Shown: positions 16,790 through 26,464, counted from the stretch's first letter. The stretch is DNA of 64,000 nt from Corynebacterium faecale (GCF_030408735.1 NZ_CP047204.1:930001-994000); one strand, 5' to 3'. Notes: a model not told the origin generated them from the sequence alone. A program made the numbers and translations.

Positions 16790-18139
16790 TTAACCCGTCG
16801 GGGTGAGAAGATCGAAGACTCCACCGAAGGAGACATAGGCGAGGAACCAGGCGATGATCAGCCCGACCACACCGACGATGATCAGCCACATGGGGTAGTT
16901 ATACCCCTGGAGTAGATCCTTCTTGCGGAAAATGGCCACGTAGATCACCAGGGTGAAACCGATGGGGAGAACCAGACCGTTGAATGCTCCGGCGAAGACC
17001 AGCAGCAGAGCCGGGGCGGTGCCCAGGAAGAGGAAAACGCTGCAGGACAGGAGAATGAAGGCGATGGTGACCCAGTTCTGCAGACGACGCTTTTCCGGGC
17101 GGTTGGGTACGAGGAAGGTGGCGGAGGTGTAGCTGGCGCCGATCACCGAGGAGATCGATGCAGCCCAGAGTACGGCACCGAAGATACGGAGCCCGACCTC
17201 GCCAGCGGCATGCTGGAAGGCTTCAGCGGCCGGGTTGCCGGTGGTGGACAGGGTGACACCACCTGCGACCACACCCAGAACCGCCAGGAAGAGCACCACG
17301 CGCATCAGACCGGTGATGAGGATACCGACGACGGAGGAGTTGGACACAGCCTTGACATTCTCCGGGCCTGTTTTTCCGGAATCCAGCATGCGGTGGGCAC
17401 CTGCATAGGTGATGTATCCACCCACGGTGCCGCCGACGAGAGTGGTGATGACCAGCCAGTCAACAGTCTCGGGGAGCACCGTGTTCCTCAGGGCCTGTCC
17501 TACCGGTGGCTGAGAAATGAACGCTACGTACACGGTGAGGACAATCATGATCGCGCCCAGGAACACCAGGAACTTATCCAGTGCCGCGCCGAGACGCTTG
17601 AACAGGAAGATCGCGACCGCGATGGCGGCGGTGATGACGCCCCCGATCTTGACATCGAGGCCGAGCAGGGCATCCAGGCCGAGTCCGCCGCCGGCAATGT
17701 TGCCGATGTTGAAGACCGCTCCACCGACACACACCAGAATCGCGAGAACCCATCCGAGACCGGGGAGGACGGTGTTACCCAGCTCCTGTGCCCGCATGCC
17801 GGATACTCCGATGACACGCCAGACATTCAGCTGAACTGCGATGTCAATGATGATGGAGACCAGGATGGCGAAGGCGAATGCGGCGCCGAGCTGGTTGGTG
17901 AACACCGCGGTCTGTGTGAGGAACCCGGGGCCGATGGCGGAGGTGGCCATCAGGAAGATGGCGCCCATCAGGGCGCTTCTCGACGTCGCCCCCACCGCCG
18001 CCTGTTTCAGCGTCGGGCTGGTGGCGCGCCGGGTGTCTGCGTGGGTGCCAGGGCGGGCATCCGCGCTGGCACCGGCACCCTCCGGGGTGGTGTCGTTCGT
18101 GGTCGGGAGCGCATTGTTCTTCTCGGACTTCTCGGACAC
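16790..18139 (-). CDS. NRAMP-like transporter of the oxoprolinase operon
   Basis: 449 residues, GTG start with AAGAGGAG nine bases upstream. A ~50-residue polar N-terminus is followed by about 11 hydrophobic helices. MATSAIGPGFLTQTAVF corresponds to the first NRAMP helix (DPGN region), but the metal-binding Asp-Pro-Gly-Asn is replaced, which argues against divalent metal transport. Bacillus has an NRAMP-like gene (ycsG) in its pxp/kip locus. Uptake of 5-oxoproline or a related compound is a reasonable inference. Confidence 0.8.
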   Translation of the reverse strand: MSEKSEKNNALPTTNDTTPEGAGASADARPGTHADTRRATSPTLKQAAVGATSRSALMGAIFLMATSAIGPGFLTQTAVFTNQLGAAFAFAILVSIIIDIAVQLNVWRVIGVSGMRAQELGNTVLPGLGWVLAILVCVGGAVFNIGNIAGGGLGLDALLGLDVKIGGVITAAIAVAIFLFKRLGAALDKFLVFLGAIMIVLTVYVAFISQPPVGQALRNTVLPETVDWLVITTLVGGTVGGYITYAGAHRMLDSGKTGPENVKAVSNSSVVGILITGLMRVVLFLAVLGVVAGGVTLSTTGNPAAEAFQHAAGEVGLRIFGAVLWAASISSVIGASYTSATFLVPNRPEKRRLQNWVTIAFILLSCSVFLFLGTAPALLLVFAGAFNGLVLPIGFTLVIYVAIFRKKDLLQGYNYPMWLIIVGVVGLIIAWFLAYVSFGGVFDLLTPTG

Positions 18140-18158
18140 TGCCCCAACTCCTCTTAGG

Positions 18159-18171
18159 ATTGTTCAACAAT
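18159..18171. promoter_or_regulatory. Candidate GntR/FadR-type operator
   Basis: ATTGTTCAACAAT is a perfect palindrome around one base. Its core TTGTTCAACAA matches the TNGTNNNACNA pattern of FadR-subfamily GntR regulators. It sits 20 bases upstream of the transporter's GTG and between it and the divergent GntR gene. Confidence 0.6.
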
Positions 18172-18188
18172 GTGGGTGATGTGCGTTT

Positions 18189-18218
18189 GAGTCTAGACTC
18201 CATGTGTCCCACGACACA
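18189..18218. promoter_or_regulatory. Two further palindromes in the divergent region
   Basis: GAGTCTAGACTC (18189-18200) is a perfect 12-base palindrome. TGTGTC-CCAC-GACACA (18203-18218) is a second, with six-base arms. Both lie upstream of the GntR gene and could be binding sites for it or another regulator. Confidence 0.4.
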
Positions 18219-18276
18219 AGAGGGGGCGGGGTTGATATACCACCGTGATAGCGCCGACACCGTGGCAGCGGTGAAA

Positions 18277-18282
18277 TACCAT
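18277..18282 (+). promoter_or_regulatory. -10 element TACCAT for the GntR gene
   Basis: TACCAT ends six bases before the ATG at 18289. With no ribosome site visible, a leaderless transcript is likely, and it supports this start over longer frames. Confidence 0.45.
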
Positions 18283-18288
18283 GGGGGC

Positions 18289-18966
18289 ATGACCACGGCA
18301 TTGGGAGTATCGACGCAGCTGGCCACTGAGATCATGGAACGCATCGACAGGGGAGAGGTGGCCCCCGGCACCCAGTTGTTGGAGATCCCGCTGGCTGAGG
18401 AACTCGGGTGTTCCCGCAACACCCTGCGCGAGGCCTTCCGGATCCTGGCCAGGGACGGCCTGGTGGACCACATCCCCAACCGGGGCGTGTTCGTCCACTC
18501 CTTCACCCACGAGGACGTCGCTGATCTCTACGCCTACCGTCTCTTCGTCGAACCCGCTGTGATCCGGGAGGCCGAGCACTCCCCGCATTTGGATGACTGC
18601 CTGATCCGCATGGAGGAGGCCTACCGGGCGGCGTGTGTTGCGATGGAGGCGCAGGAATGGCGCAAGGTGGGCATGTTCAACACGGCCTTCCATCAGGCGT
18701 TGGTGGATATCGCCGGGGTGAGACGCCTGTCCGTGGATGCCCGCAAGGTTCTGGTGCTGGCCCGGATCGGTTTCATCTCCACCGGCGGTGGTCGGAAAAC
18801 CCATGGGCCTTATGTGGAGAAGAACGGTCAGCTGCTCAATTTGATGAGGCAGGGCAGGTTCCCGGAGGCGGAGTCCTTTCTGCGCGGTTATCTCGAACAC
18901 TCCCGGAACAACCTCCTGGACCTGCTGCCCGCCGGGGGAAAGACAGCAGTCAAAACGGATGGGTAA
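18289..18966 (+). CDS. GntR-family regulator, FadR/FCD type, likely controlling pxp genes
   Basis: 225 residues from the ATG at 18289. The winged helix-turn-helix is N-terminal (about residues 8-72): LLEIPLAEELGCSRNTLREA and DGLVDHIPNRGVFV. A C-terminal all-helical FCD-type ligand domain follows. It is divergent from the transporter-pxpABC operon, the usual arrangement for a local regulator. A sequence matching the FadR-type operator pattern lies between them. The longer frame from 18160 would run through that operator and is not preferred. Confidence 0.85.
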   Translation: MTTALGVSTQLATEIMERIDRGEVAPGTQLLEIPLAEELGCSRNTLREAFRILARDGLVDHIPNRGVFVHSFTHEDVADLYAYRLFVEPAVIREAEHSPHLDDCLIRMEEAYRAACVAMEAQEWRKVGMFNTAFHQALVDIAGVRRLSVDARKVLVLARIGFISTGGGRKTHGPYVEKNGQLLNLMRQGRFPEAESFLRGYLEHSRNNLLDLLPAGGKTAVKTDG

Positions 18967-19131
18967 AAATGCACTAATATGGATAGCTCAGCTGCGATAT
19001 CGTGCCGTAGGCTGCGTTACACTGAGAAACCCTGTGAAGGTGCCCGGGGTGACCCCGCCGGCGCAATAGGGCGTAAGTTAGGATTTGCTGCAGGATCGCG
19101 TCAAAGAACGCCAGAGAAGGAGTCGGGATTC

Positions 19132-20394
19132 ATGGCCTTCGGGTTTTTCGGACGACGTTTCAGAAAGAACCGCCGGGAGGAATCGGTGGAACATTCTGCT
19201 ACGCCTGAAAACACCCCCGATGACACCAACCCGGACTTCACCCCCGTGCCCGGTCGTCGACCGGGTGACCCGGTGGAGCAGAAGGTCGAGCGGGATGGCA
19301 ATGGCATCCTCACCCCGGCGGATTTCCTCCCCGACACTGACCTGCCCCAGCTCAACCGCTCCCGGGCGAACATGCTCCGCCGCGAACTGGAGTACCGTTT
19401 CGCGCTCAAGGACGCCGAGATCACCATCGACGGTTCCTCCGCGATGGTGCACCGACCCGATGGTGGTGCCGCACATGTCTCCCTGCGGACCCTGGCCATG
19501 AACGCCGCGGGCCTGGATGATCTGGGACAGTTGCCTGAGCTGGTGGACAACTTCGTGCACGGCACCCTGGCAGATGCCACCCTGAGCACCCTGTCCACCG
19601 CGGACCTGTACAAGAGCCTGCGCCTGCGCCTGCTGCCCAACCCGGAGCAGGAGGACAGCATCCTCGAACCGAATGATGGGGTGGAACGCCAGATCCGGGA
19701 GACCTCCGTGCTGCGGGACTTCACCGCGGACACCTCCATCGCCCTGGTTCTGGACACCGAGCACGCCATCCGCATCCAGCCCCTCCATGAACTGGAGGAA
19801 TTCGATTCCCTCGATGCCCTGGAACGCGCGGCCGACCGCAACACCTGGCAGGAACTGCTGGACGCGGACGTGGACGTCACCTACATCAACAACGATGAAG
19901 GTGGCGAGGGGTCGGATTTCTGGGCGTTTGAATCCTCCTCCTACTACCTGGGCAGTTCGCCGTTATTCCTCACGGACCTGTTGCAGCGCTGGGCACCGGA
20001 CCTTGATCAGAGCAGAGGCGTGATCTTCGCCGTGCCGGACCGCGATCTCCTCATCGCCCGGCCTGTCACCACCGGTGAGAACCTCATGAACGGCATCACC
20101 TCCATGGTGCGCATCGCCATGCGTTTCGGTCTGGGCAACCCCACCTCGATCAGCCCCCGGCTGCACCTGCTGTACGACAACCAGATCAACACCTTCACCG
20201 ACTACCGGATCATCGAACCCACCGAGGATGAGGAATGGGCGGTCCCCACCGCCGATACCCCTCAGCCGGGGTCCATCGGCATCGAGGTCCGCCCGGATGC
20301 CTACCTCATGGAGATGCTGCAGCAGGACGGATTCGGGGACAGTTTCGATGATTTCGGCCCCCGTGACCTGGGGCCCGACGATTTCAGGTACTAA
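19132..20394 (+). CDS. Conserved corynebacterial protein of unknown function
   Basis: 420 residues from the ATG at 19132, with GAGAAGGA 10-12 bases upstream; the longer frame lacks support. The N-terminus is basic (FGFFGRRFRKNRRE), then acidic and Pro-rich to about residue 60. The rest appears globular and cytosolic, with no membrane helix. WAFESSSYYLGSSPLFLTDL and LIARPVTTGENLMNGI stand out, but I recognise no family. The C-terminal 20 residues are Asp/Phe-rich and acidic. Confidence 0.75.
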   Translation: MAFGFFGRRFRKNRREESVEHSATPENTPDDTNPDFTPVPGRRPGDPVEQKVERDGNGILTPADFLPDTDLPQLNRSRANMLRRELEYRFALKDAEITIDGSSAMVHRPDGGAAHVSLRTLAMNAAGLDDLGQLPELVDNFVHGTLADATLSTLSTADLYKSLRLRLLPNPEQEDSILEPNDGVERQIRETSVLRDFTADTSIALVLDTEHAIRIQPLHELEEFDSLDALERAADRNTWQELLDADVDVTYINNDEGGEGSDFWAFESSSYYLGSSPLFLTDLLQRWAPDLDQSRGVIFAVPDRDLLIARPVTTGENLMNGITSMVRIAMRFGLGNPTSISPRLHLLYDNQINTFTDYRIIEPTEDEEWAVPTADTPQPGSIGIEVRPDAYLMEMLQQDGFGDSFDDFGPRDLGPDDFRY

Positions 20395-20821
20395 GTCGTT
20401 AGTCTGTTATCAGGTGAGTTATGAACTCCGTGTACGGAAGGTCAGCTGACTGAAGCATTTCCGCTGGGGTGCTTTGCTATCGTTCAAGATGTGCGGAATT
20501 AGCGATTTCTCCGGCGAGACCGGCATCAGCGACGGAACAGTCGTATGAGAAAGCTGAAGAAACCACCCGAGGACGATGGGTTCTTTCGATAGGGGGGAGT
20601 TCTGTAGTGAGTTCTGACGGATGACCCGTTTCGTTGGTGACCACGAACGAATACCCGCTTCTTGCCTGATTTTGTCTGCGCCATAATCCACTCCGCACCG
20701 ATTCCTTATGAGACCTGCTATTAAGTTAAATGCTACCGGCCTCGGGGGAGTGAAGTAGGGGCTTTACGTGGTGTTTTCGGAATCTCGGGGAGTGGGAAAT
20801 TATTGATGGGTCTACGGGCAC
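20395..20821. other. Intergenic stretch with no convincing gene
   Basis: About 430 bases between the unknown protein and the fumarase terminator. Only small overlapping minus-strand frames occur (around 20419-20698), with no ribosome site or recognisable sequence. A weak hairpin (AAGCA ... TGCTT, about 20454-20475) with TTTGC after it could end the upstream transcript. The region is less GC-rich than its surroundings and could hold a small RNA. Confidence 0.4.
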
Positions 20822-20860
20822 ATAAAAAGGGGCAGGGCACCGAAGTGCCCTGCCCCTTAT
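20822..20860 (-). terminator. Terminator of fumC
   Basis: 14-bp perfect stem (20827-20840 and 20845-20858) with loop CGAA. On the minus strand the stem is followed by a T-run, so it ends transcription from fumC. Confidence 0.85.
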
Positions 20861-20879
20861 CTAGTTGCTAAACGGGTGT

Positions 20880-22289
20880 TTAGAACTTCTGCTTGCGGTC
20901 GGTGTTGGCCATCGCGAGAACGTCCAGACGCTTGTCCAGCTCTTCCTCGGTCAGCTTCTCACCGTCGACAAAGCCCATGTCGATGACGGTCTGGCGGATG
21001 GTCTTGCCCTCTGCCAGCGCAGCCTTGGCGACCTTCGCGGCGGCTTCGTAGCCGATGGCGGAGTTCAGCGGGGTGACAATGGACGGGGAGGACTCGGCCA
21101 GCTGCTTCATGTGCTCCTCGTTGGGAACAATGCCATCAACCAGGCGGGTGGCGAACACGCGTGCGGTGTTGGCCAGCAGGCGGGCGGACTCGAGGACGTT
21201 GCGTGCCATCACGGGGATGAACACGTTGAGCTCGAACTGGCCCTGGGTGCCGGCGAAGGCAACAGCGGCGTCGTTGCCGATGACCTGGGCGGAGACCTGG
21301 GTGGCGGTCTCGCACAGGACGGGGTTGACCTTGCCCGGCATGATGGAGGAACCTGGCTGCAGGTCGGGCAGCTGGATCTCGCCGAGGCCGGTCAGCGGGC
21401 CGGAGCCCATGAGGCGGATGTCGTTGGCGATCTTGTAGAAGGAGACGGCGACAACGCGCATCGCGCCGGAGAACTCGACGAGGGCGTCGCGGTTGGCCTG
21501 TGCCTCGAAGTGGTTGGCTGCTTCCTGCAGCTCCTTGACGCCGGTGTACTCGACGAGGACGTCAACGACCTTAGCGCCGAAGTCAGCGGAGGTGTTGATG
21601 CCGGTGCCGGCGGCGGTGCCACCGATGGCCAGCTCGCCCAGGCGTGGCAGGGTGGCTTCGATGCGCTCGATGCCGAGCTGGATCTGGCGGGCGTAGCCAC
21701 CGAACTCCTGGCCCAGGGTGACCGGGACGGCATCCATGAGGTGGGTGCGGCCGGACTTGACCACGGAATCCCACTCGGTGGCCTTCTTGGCCAGGGACTC
21801 GTGCAGCACCTTCAGGCCCGGGATCAGGTCATTGACAGCAGCTTCGGTGGCGGCGACGTGGGTCGCGGTGGGGAAGGTGTCATTGGAAGACTGACCCATG
21901 TTGACGTGGTCATTGGGGTGGATCTCGGTGCCCTTGGCCTTCGCGATGGATGCGATGACCTCGTTGGTGTTCATGTTGGAGGAGGTGCCGGAGCCGGTCT
22001 GGAAGACATCGATCGGGAACTCGGCGTCGTGCTCGCCGGTGGCGATCTCCTTGCCTGCTGCGATGATGGCGTCAGCCTTGTCAGGATCCAGTGCACCGGA
22101 GTCCTTGTTCACCTGCGCGCAGGCTGCCTTCAGCAGGCCCATCGCGCGGATCTGTGCGGATTCCAGACCACGACCGGAGATGGGGAAGTTCTCAACGGCG
22201 CGCTGGGTCTGTGCCTGCCACAGTGCCTTTGCCGGGACCTTCACTTCACCCATGGTGTCGTGCTCAATGCGGAATTCCTGCTCGGTCAT
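20880..22289 (-). CDS. fumC: Fumarate hydratase, class II
   Basis: 469 residues from the ATG at 22289. It interconverts fumarate and malate in the TCA cycle; class II enzymes are iron-independent homotetramers. Signatures: [13 protein letters not shown], the [19 protein letters not shown] region, and [11 protein letters not shown]. An ATG at 22301 is also in frame; I prefer 22289 because the protein then begins [14 protein letters not shown], which I recall as the C. glutamicum start. Confidence 0.95.
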   Translation of the reverse strand: MTEQEFRIEHDTMGEVKVPAKALWQAQTQRAVENFPISGRGLESAQIRAMGLLKAACAQVNKDSGALDPDKADAIIAAGKEIATGEHDAEFPIDVFQTGSGTSSNMNTNEVIASIAKAKGTEIHPNDHVNMGQSSNDTFPTATHVAATEAAVNDLIPGLKVLHESLAKKATEWDSVVKSGRTHLMDAVPVTLGQEFGGYARQIQLGIERIEATLPRLGELAIGGTAAGTGINTSADFGAKVVDVLVEYTGVKELQEAANHFEAQANRDALVEFSGAMRVVAVSFYKIANDIRLMGSGPLTGLGEIQLPDLQPGSSIMPGKVNPVLCETATQVSAQVIGNDAAVAFAGTQGQFELNVFIPVMARNVLESARLLANTARVFATRLVDGIVPNEEHMKQLAESSPSIVTPLNSAIGYEAAAKVAKAALAEGKTIRQTVIDMGFVDGEKLTEEELDKRLDVLAMANTDRKQKF

Positions 22290-22537
22290 GAAATCACTCA
22301 TTTCTAACGTGGAGTCAAATACGGCTGGAGCCAATCCTACCTGGCGAGAAGGTGATTCTCACCGGCATGTCCCGTGAATGTGGGCTGGATCCATAATAAT
22401 TATGACCGAATCACCCAGGGGGTACGGGTAAGGGGGTGTTTCCAACCGGGGATCACCGTGGGCAGTGCCTGCTCCATGGGGTAAAGGGCACCGGTTAATA
22501 TCAATGGAGCATGCCTGTAGGGCCCAAGGAGAGAACC

Positions 22538-23302
22538 ATGAGCGACGACCTCAGCACCCATGAGACCAATGATTCGTCGACGGCACACGATGAGGTGTTC
22601 CGGGAGAATCTGAGAAATCTGCTGATGCGCAACCTCGGCGTGGATGACCGGGAGGATTCCCTGGTTGCTCAGATTGCCGGTGATGTGGGCCTCCGGATCA
22701 TCGAAGGTGACTTATTGCCCGGCGATGAGGTCAACTCTGTGGACCTGGCCAAACAGTTCGGTACCAGCCGCACCCCCGTGCGTGAGGCCCTGCTCGTGTT
22801 GGAGAAACACCGCATGGTTGAGGTGCCGGCGCGTCGACGCCCACGGGTTGCGGATTTCCTGGAGGTACCGGTCCGTGATCTGTACCATGCCCGTGCGCTG
22901 CTCACCGGTTTCATGGCGGAGTCCGTGTGTATCAACTGGCAGGGCAATCAGCTCGAGCCGATGCGGGCGCAGGTGGAGAAGATGCGTCTGGCCTTTGAGG
23001 CCGGGGACGTCAACGCGTTCTTCTGGGCCACTATCTCCTTCGGCGAGGGCGCGACGGAGATCTCCAACAATGGCATCATCGCAGGTTTTGTTGATTCCAT
23101 CGGGATGTCCAGCCTGCGCCTGCGCCGCAGGTCGATGACGCTACCCGGGCGCATGGAGGAATCCTTCCGCGATCACCAGCGCCTGCTCACCGCCTTCGAG
23201 CGCCGTGACCGTCAGCTGGCCCGCGCGCTGGCCATGGGCATCATCCGCGATGCCTACCTGGCGCTGACCAACGGCAATCCGCAGAACTGGCAGATCAGCT
23301 GA
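22538..23302 (+). CDS. GntR-family transcriptional regulator with FCD domain
   Basis: 254 residues from the ATG at 22538, with AAGGAGAG six bases upstream. The winged helix-turn-helix (about residues 45-110) shows LLPGDEVNSVDLAKQFGTSR, TPVREALLVLE and VPARRRPRVADF. The helical C-terminal domain is FCD-like (LYHARALLTGFMAE, then DHQRLLTAFERRD). The target is unknown. The next stretch holds a decayed CoA-transferase gene, so the regulated catabolic genes may have been lost from this locus. Confidence 0.85.
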   Translation: MSDDLSTHETNDSSTAHDEVFRENLRNLLMRNLGVDDREDSLVAQIAGDVGLRIIEGDLLPGDEVNSVDLAKQFGTSRTPVREALLVLEKHRMVEVPARRRPRVADFLEVPVRDLYHARALLTGFMAESVCINWQGNQLEPMRAQVEKMRLAFEAGDVNAFFWATISFGEGATEISNNGIIAGFVDSIGMSSLRLRRRSMTLPGRMEESFRDHQRLLTAFERRDRQLARALAMGIIRDAYLALTNGNPQNWQIS

Positions 23303-23329
23303 CCGCTTGTCGACGAAAAAACGGACGCC

Positions 23330-23725
23330 ACTAATCCACCGTCGCTTCACATCGTGGTGCCACGACCACGCCGGTGGGAAGGTCTCCTCACCGCGGGGAT
23401 TGCGTTCTAATTTGATGGGGTTGCCCAGAGCTTTGACGGCGGTTCCCTGCGGATTGGATAGGGCCAGGTCAAGGGTGTTGACCATGCTGACCGGAAGGCC
23501 GGCTCGATGATGGCCCCCAGTGCCTCCTTGTTCCACAGACGGTCACCATTGCGGATGAACCGTGGATCCTCGATCAACTCAGGGGAGCCGAGGACCTGTG
23601 CCATGGCCGCTGCCCTGGTAGGGGAGTATGGCCACGAGGTAGTCGAGCATGGAGATTCGGACACGCTTGCCCGGTACATCAGCCGGGGACGCATCAGCCA
23701 GGGACTCGAGGAGATCCTTGCACAG
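23330..23725 (-). pseudogene. Decayed CaiB/BaiF-type CoA-transferase relic
   Basis: Three pieces of one family lie in order but in three different frames on the minus strand. Around 23725-23604 is GKRVRISMLDYLVAILPYQG; 23604-23494 gives VLGSPELIEDPRFIRNGDRL; 23506-23330 gives AGLPVSMVNTLDLALSNPQ and then NPIKLERNPRG. In intact class III CoA-transferases these are consecutive C-terminal motifs, separated by longer stretches, so both frameshifts and internal deletions have occurred. No full frame remains. This is clearly non-functional as a CoA-transferase. Confidence 0.75.
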
Positions 23726-24004
23726 CAACCGGTAGTTGTCGTGGTTTCAGGAAACGTGGAATCAACGGGTAGATACCCTGACCTTCCAGCTCCGTCGAGA
23801 TCTCCGGGTGGTTAAAAGACCACTCGGTGGCTGCTGCTGCGTTATCGAACAGACCAACGACAGGGCGCTCGTCACCGCCGTAACCGAGCCGGCCCGGCTC
23901 CTCCGGGGCTTGGATGTCCACACTAAAAGTCGGTGAGTGGACAGATTGCCCCTTGTTTTTACTCTTCGTCATCATTCCAGTGCTGCACATGGTGGCGGTG
24001 CTGC
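23726..24004. other. Degraded intergenic remainder
   Basis: A minus-strand frame (24020-23694) encodes a plausible-looking stretch around VVGLFDNAAAATEWSFNHPE, but it has no ribosome site or family match and runs into the CoA-transferase relic. It may be part of the same decayed locus. I see no intact gene. Confidence 0.4.
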
Positions 24005-24048
24005 AAAAACAACAACCCACCCCGGTGAGAGATCCCGGGATGGGTTGT
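24005..24048 (-). terminator. Terminator of glpX
   Basis: ACAACCCA (24012-24019) pairs with TGGGTTGT (24041-24048), extended inward by CCCGG pairs. On the minus strand it is followed by TTGTTTTTG. Confidence 0.75.
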
Positions 24049-24098
24049 CAGAAAAACTGGGCGAGGGCAGCAAATAGTAGCCGCCCCGAACTTGAGGC

Positions 24099-25106
24099 TT
24101 AAGGAGCCACGCTGTAATCAATCACTGAGTATTCCTGCAGCTTGGCAAGCTGGTGGACGGACTCGATGTGGCGAATGGTGCCGGACTTGGAACGCATGAC
24201 CAGGGAGCGGGTGGTGGCACCATTGGCGCGGTAGGAAACGCCACGGAGCATGTCACCGTTGGTCACACCGGTTGCCACGAAGTAGCAGTTGTCGGAGGAC
24301 ACCAGGTCATTGGTGTGCAGAACCTTGTCCAGTTCGAGACCGGCTTCATGTGCCTTCTTACGCTCGAAGTCATTCATCGGAGCCAGGATGCCCTGGATCT
24401 CTCCACCCATGCACTTCATGGCGCAGGCGGTGATGATGCCCTCCGGGGTGCCACCGGTGCCCATCATCATGTCAACGGAGTTGGAATCCTGCGCTGCGGC
24501 GACAGCACCTGCGACGTCACCGTCAGAGATCAGACGCACCTTGGCGCCCGCGCGACGGATATCAGCGATGAGTTCGATGTGTCGGGGGCGGTCGAGGACG
24601 ATGACGGTGACATCGGAGGCGTTGATGCCCTTGGCCTTGGCCACGGCGTTGATGTTGTGCGCGACAGGCGCTTCAATGTCGACCTTGCCTGCGGCTTCGC
24701 GGCCCACAGCCAGCTTCTTCATGTAGAAGACTGCAGATGGGTCATACATGGAGCCACGCTCAGAAGCGGCGAGGACGGAGATGGCGTTGGGGCGACCTTC
24801 AGCCATGAGGGTGGTGCCATCAACCGGGTCAACGGCGATATCAACCTCGGCGCCGAATCCGGTGCCGACCTCTTCGCCGTTGTAGAGCATCGGGGCTTCG
24901 TCCTTTTCGCCTTCACCGATGACAACGACACCCTTCATGGTGACCGAGTTGATGAGCTTGCGCATGGCGTCCACTGCGGCACCGTCGCCCTCATTCTTCA
25001 TTCCGCGTCCAACCCAACGTCCGGATGCCAGCGCTGCGGCTTCCGTAACGCGTACCAGTTCCATGGCCAGGTTACGATCCGGTTGTTCGGGGTGCAGTGC
25101 GTTCAT
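24099..25106 (-). CDS. glpX: Fructose-1,6-bisphosphatase, class II
   Basis: 335 residues, the usual class II length, from an ATG with AGGAGG nine bases upstream. It removes the 1-phosphate from fructose 1,6-bisphosphate in gluconeogenesis and is the only such enzyme type in corynebacteria. Metal and substrate motifs: [23 protein letters not shown], and [17 protein letters not shown]. In C. glutamicum the orthologue is named fbp. It is next to xse and fum genes as in mycobacteria. Confidence 0.95.
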   Translation of the reverse strand: MNALHPEQPDRNLAMELVRVTEAAALASGRWVGRGMKNEGDGAAVDAMRKLINSVTMKGVVVIGEGEKDEAPMLYNGEEVGTGFGAEVDIAVDPVDGTTLMAEGRPNAISVLAASERGSMYDPSAVFYMKKLAVGREAAGKVDIEAPVAHNINAVAKAKGINASDVTVIVLDRPRHIELIADIRRAGAKVRLISDGDVAGAVAAAQDSNSVDMMMGTGGTPEGIITACAMKCMGGEIQGILAPMNDFERKKAHEAGLELDKVLHTNDLVSSDNCYFVATGVTNGDMLRGVSYRANGATTRSLVMRSKSGTIRHIESVHQLAKLQEYSVIDYSVAP

Positions 25107-25376
25107 GTGTGTGGCCTCCTGAGGGCGCTGAAGTTGCCTGCCTCGACTGGGTGGTATCGGCGCTGGTGCGCGATAGGTTGCCGGTTGAAGCGTGGTTCTA
25201 AACTAAATTTTCAACAAGACTGTAGCAAGATTCCGAAGCGATTCCTGCTAAATATTGGCACAGGTCAGTTACCGTGAGGGCTGACCCGACGCTTCCCTCA
25301 TTCTTGCACCTTTCTTCGCTTCCGTTTGGTTTTACCGCACCCGAAAGAGGGGGAGGGGTAATTTTCATGCCATACT

Positions 25377-25952
25377 ATGCGGGTGGCTGATAATCGACCG
25401 AGAATTTTCCAAGGAAGCAGGGACATCATTTTGTCCCTCATTGTCACAGGCATCGTCATGGTCGGTGCAGTGGGCTTCACCGGTATGTGTTCCTTTAATC
25501 CCGGGGCGCCGGAACAGGGACAGATTCCTCAGGTTGATGCCTCAACATTTATTTCTATGGAAGCCCGGGGCATGGAGTTCGCCGTGCGTGAGCCTGAGAC
25601 CCCGGAAGGTTGGGTGACCAACTCCGCGAGGCGCGCCAGAGTCGATGACACCCCAGCACCCGTGATCGGTTATATCACCCGGGACACCGGCTACCTGCAG
25701 ATGACCCAGACCGGTGAAGCTGTCCAGGATGCTGTTGAAGGTTATGACGGCAGATGGCGGGATTTCTCCGAGTCCTTTGAGCTCGACGGCGAAACCGTGG
25801 AGATCTTCACCTCCGAAGCCAGTGACGTCCGGGATCTGCGCGTTGTTGATCTGGGTGACGCACGGGTCATGGTTTCCGGCGCTGCAACTGATGAGGAGTT
25901 CGACGAACTGCTCTCCGCAATTATCGCCGCAGAGCCGATCCCGTCGGAGTAA
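25377..25952 (+). CDS. DUF4245-like membrane-anchored exoprotein
   Basis: 191 residues. One hydrophobic helix (about residues 18-38) ends at CSFNPGAPEQG, and a soluble ~150-residue domain follows. The layout and the motif YLQMTQTG fit actinobacterial DUF4245 proteins. These are often encoded between glpX and xse genes, as here. Function is unknown. The ATG at 25377 has a G-rich sequence about 18 bases upstream; a GTG at 25383 is possible. Confidence 0.7.
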   Translation: MRVADNRPRIFQGSRDIILSLIVTGIVMVGAVGFTGMCSFNPGAPEQGQIPQVDASTFISMEARGMEFAVREPETPEGWVTNSARRARVDDTPAPVIGYITRDTGYLQMTQTGEAVQDAVEGYDGRWRDFSESFELDGETVEIFTSEASDVRDLRVVDLGDARVMVSGAATDEEFDELLSAIIAAEPIPSE

Positions 25953-26001
25953 CTGAAGAGAAATTGAAGAGCAACTGAAGCATGTCCACATCGGACGGCC
26001 A

Positions 26002-26056
26002 GACCCCCTCGCACCTGAACTGCACCCATCAGGCGTGCTAGGGGGTCGACAACTTT
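26002..26056 (+). terminator. Terminator after the DUF4245-like gene
   Basis: GACCCCCT (26002-26009) pairs with AGGGGGTC (26040-26047), with partial inner pairing (CACCTGA / TCAGG), and TTTT follows at 26053-26056. Confidence 0.55.
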
Positions 26057-26119
26057 TCTGAAGCCTGCAGGTCAAAGCAGTCAGATCAGCCCGTCCACTG
26101 ATAGCAATACTTTCAGCTT

Positions 26120-26368
26120 CTACTCTCCCGAGTTGTTCAGCGCCTGCTCCACGCGCTTGGACGCACCGGCGAGATGTTCCTCGCAGCGCTTCGCCAGTGC
26201 CTCGCCACGTTCCCAGTACTTCAGGGATTCATCCAGCCCCATCTGGCCCAGCTCAAGGATCTTCACTATTTCCACCAGTTCATCGCGTGCCTGCTCGTAG
26301 GACAGGGAATCAACGGGCTCGAAGTCATAATTGCCGGCACCGGATCCGATCACATCGGGATTGGTCAT
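26120..26368 (-). CDS. xseB: Exodeoxyribonuclease VII small subunit
   Basis: 82 residues from the ATG at 26368, with GAGGAG 9 bases upstream. The sequence [18 protein letters not shown], then [23 protein letters not shown], is the characteristic helical hairpin of XseB. It associates in several copies with XseA to form the single-strand-specific nuclease. It lies 96 bases downstream of xseA. Confidence 0.93.
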   Translation of the reverse strand: MTNPDVIGSGAGNYDFEPVDSLSYEQARDELVEIVKILELGQMGLDESLKYWERGEALAKRCEEHLAGASKRVEQALNNSGE

Positions 26369-26464
26369 TACTTCAGTTCTCCTCATTAGTTAAAGCTCAT
26401 CAGTTAAATCTCAATGGTTAAAAACAGTCAGAAAATGCTGACGGAAGAGCTCAATGACTCAGCT

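Noticed and set aside
20419..20698. Two small minus-strand frames between the unknown protein and fumC
   Set aside because: Overlapping each other with no ribosome site and no recognisable sequence.
20865..22307. 480-codon open frame on the plus strand
   Set aside because: It is exactly antisense to fumC; its Gly/Val/Asp-rich translation is the mirror of high-GC coding and has no ribosome site.
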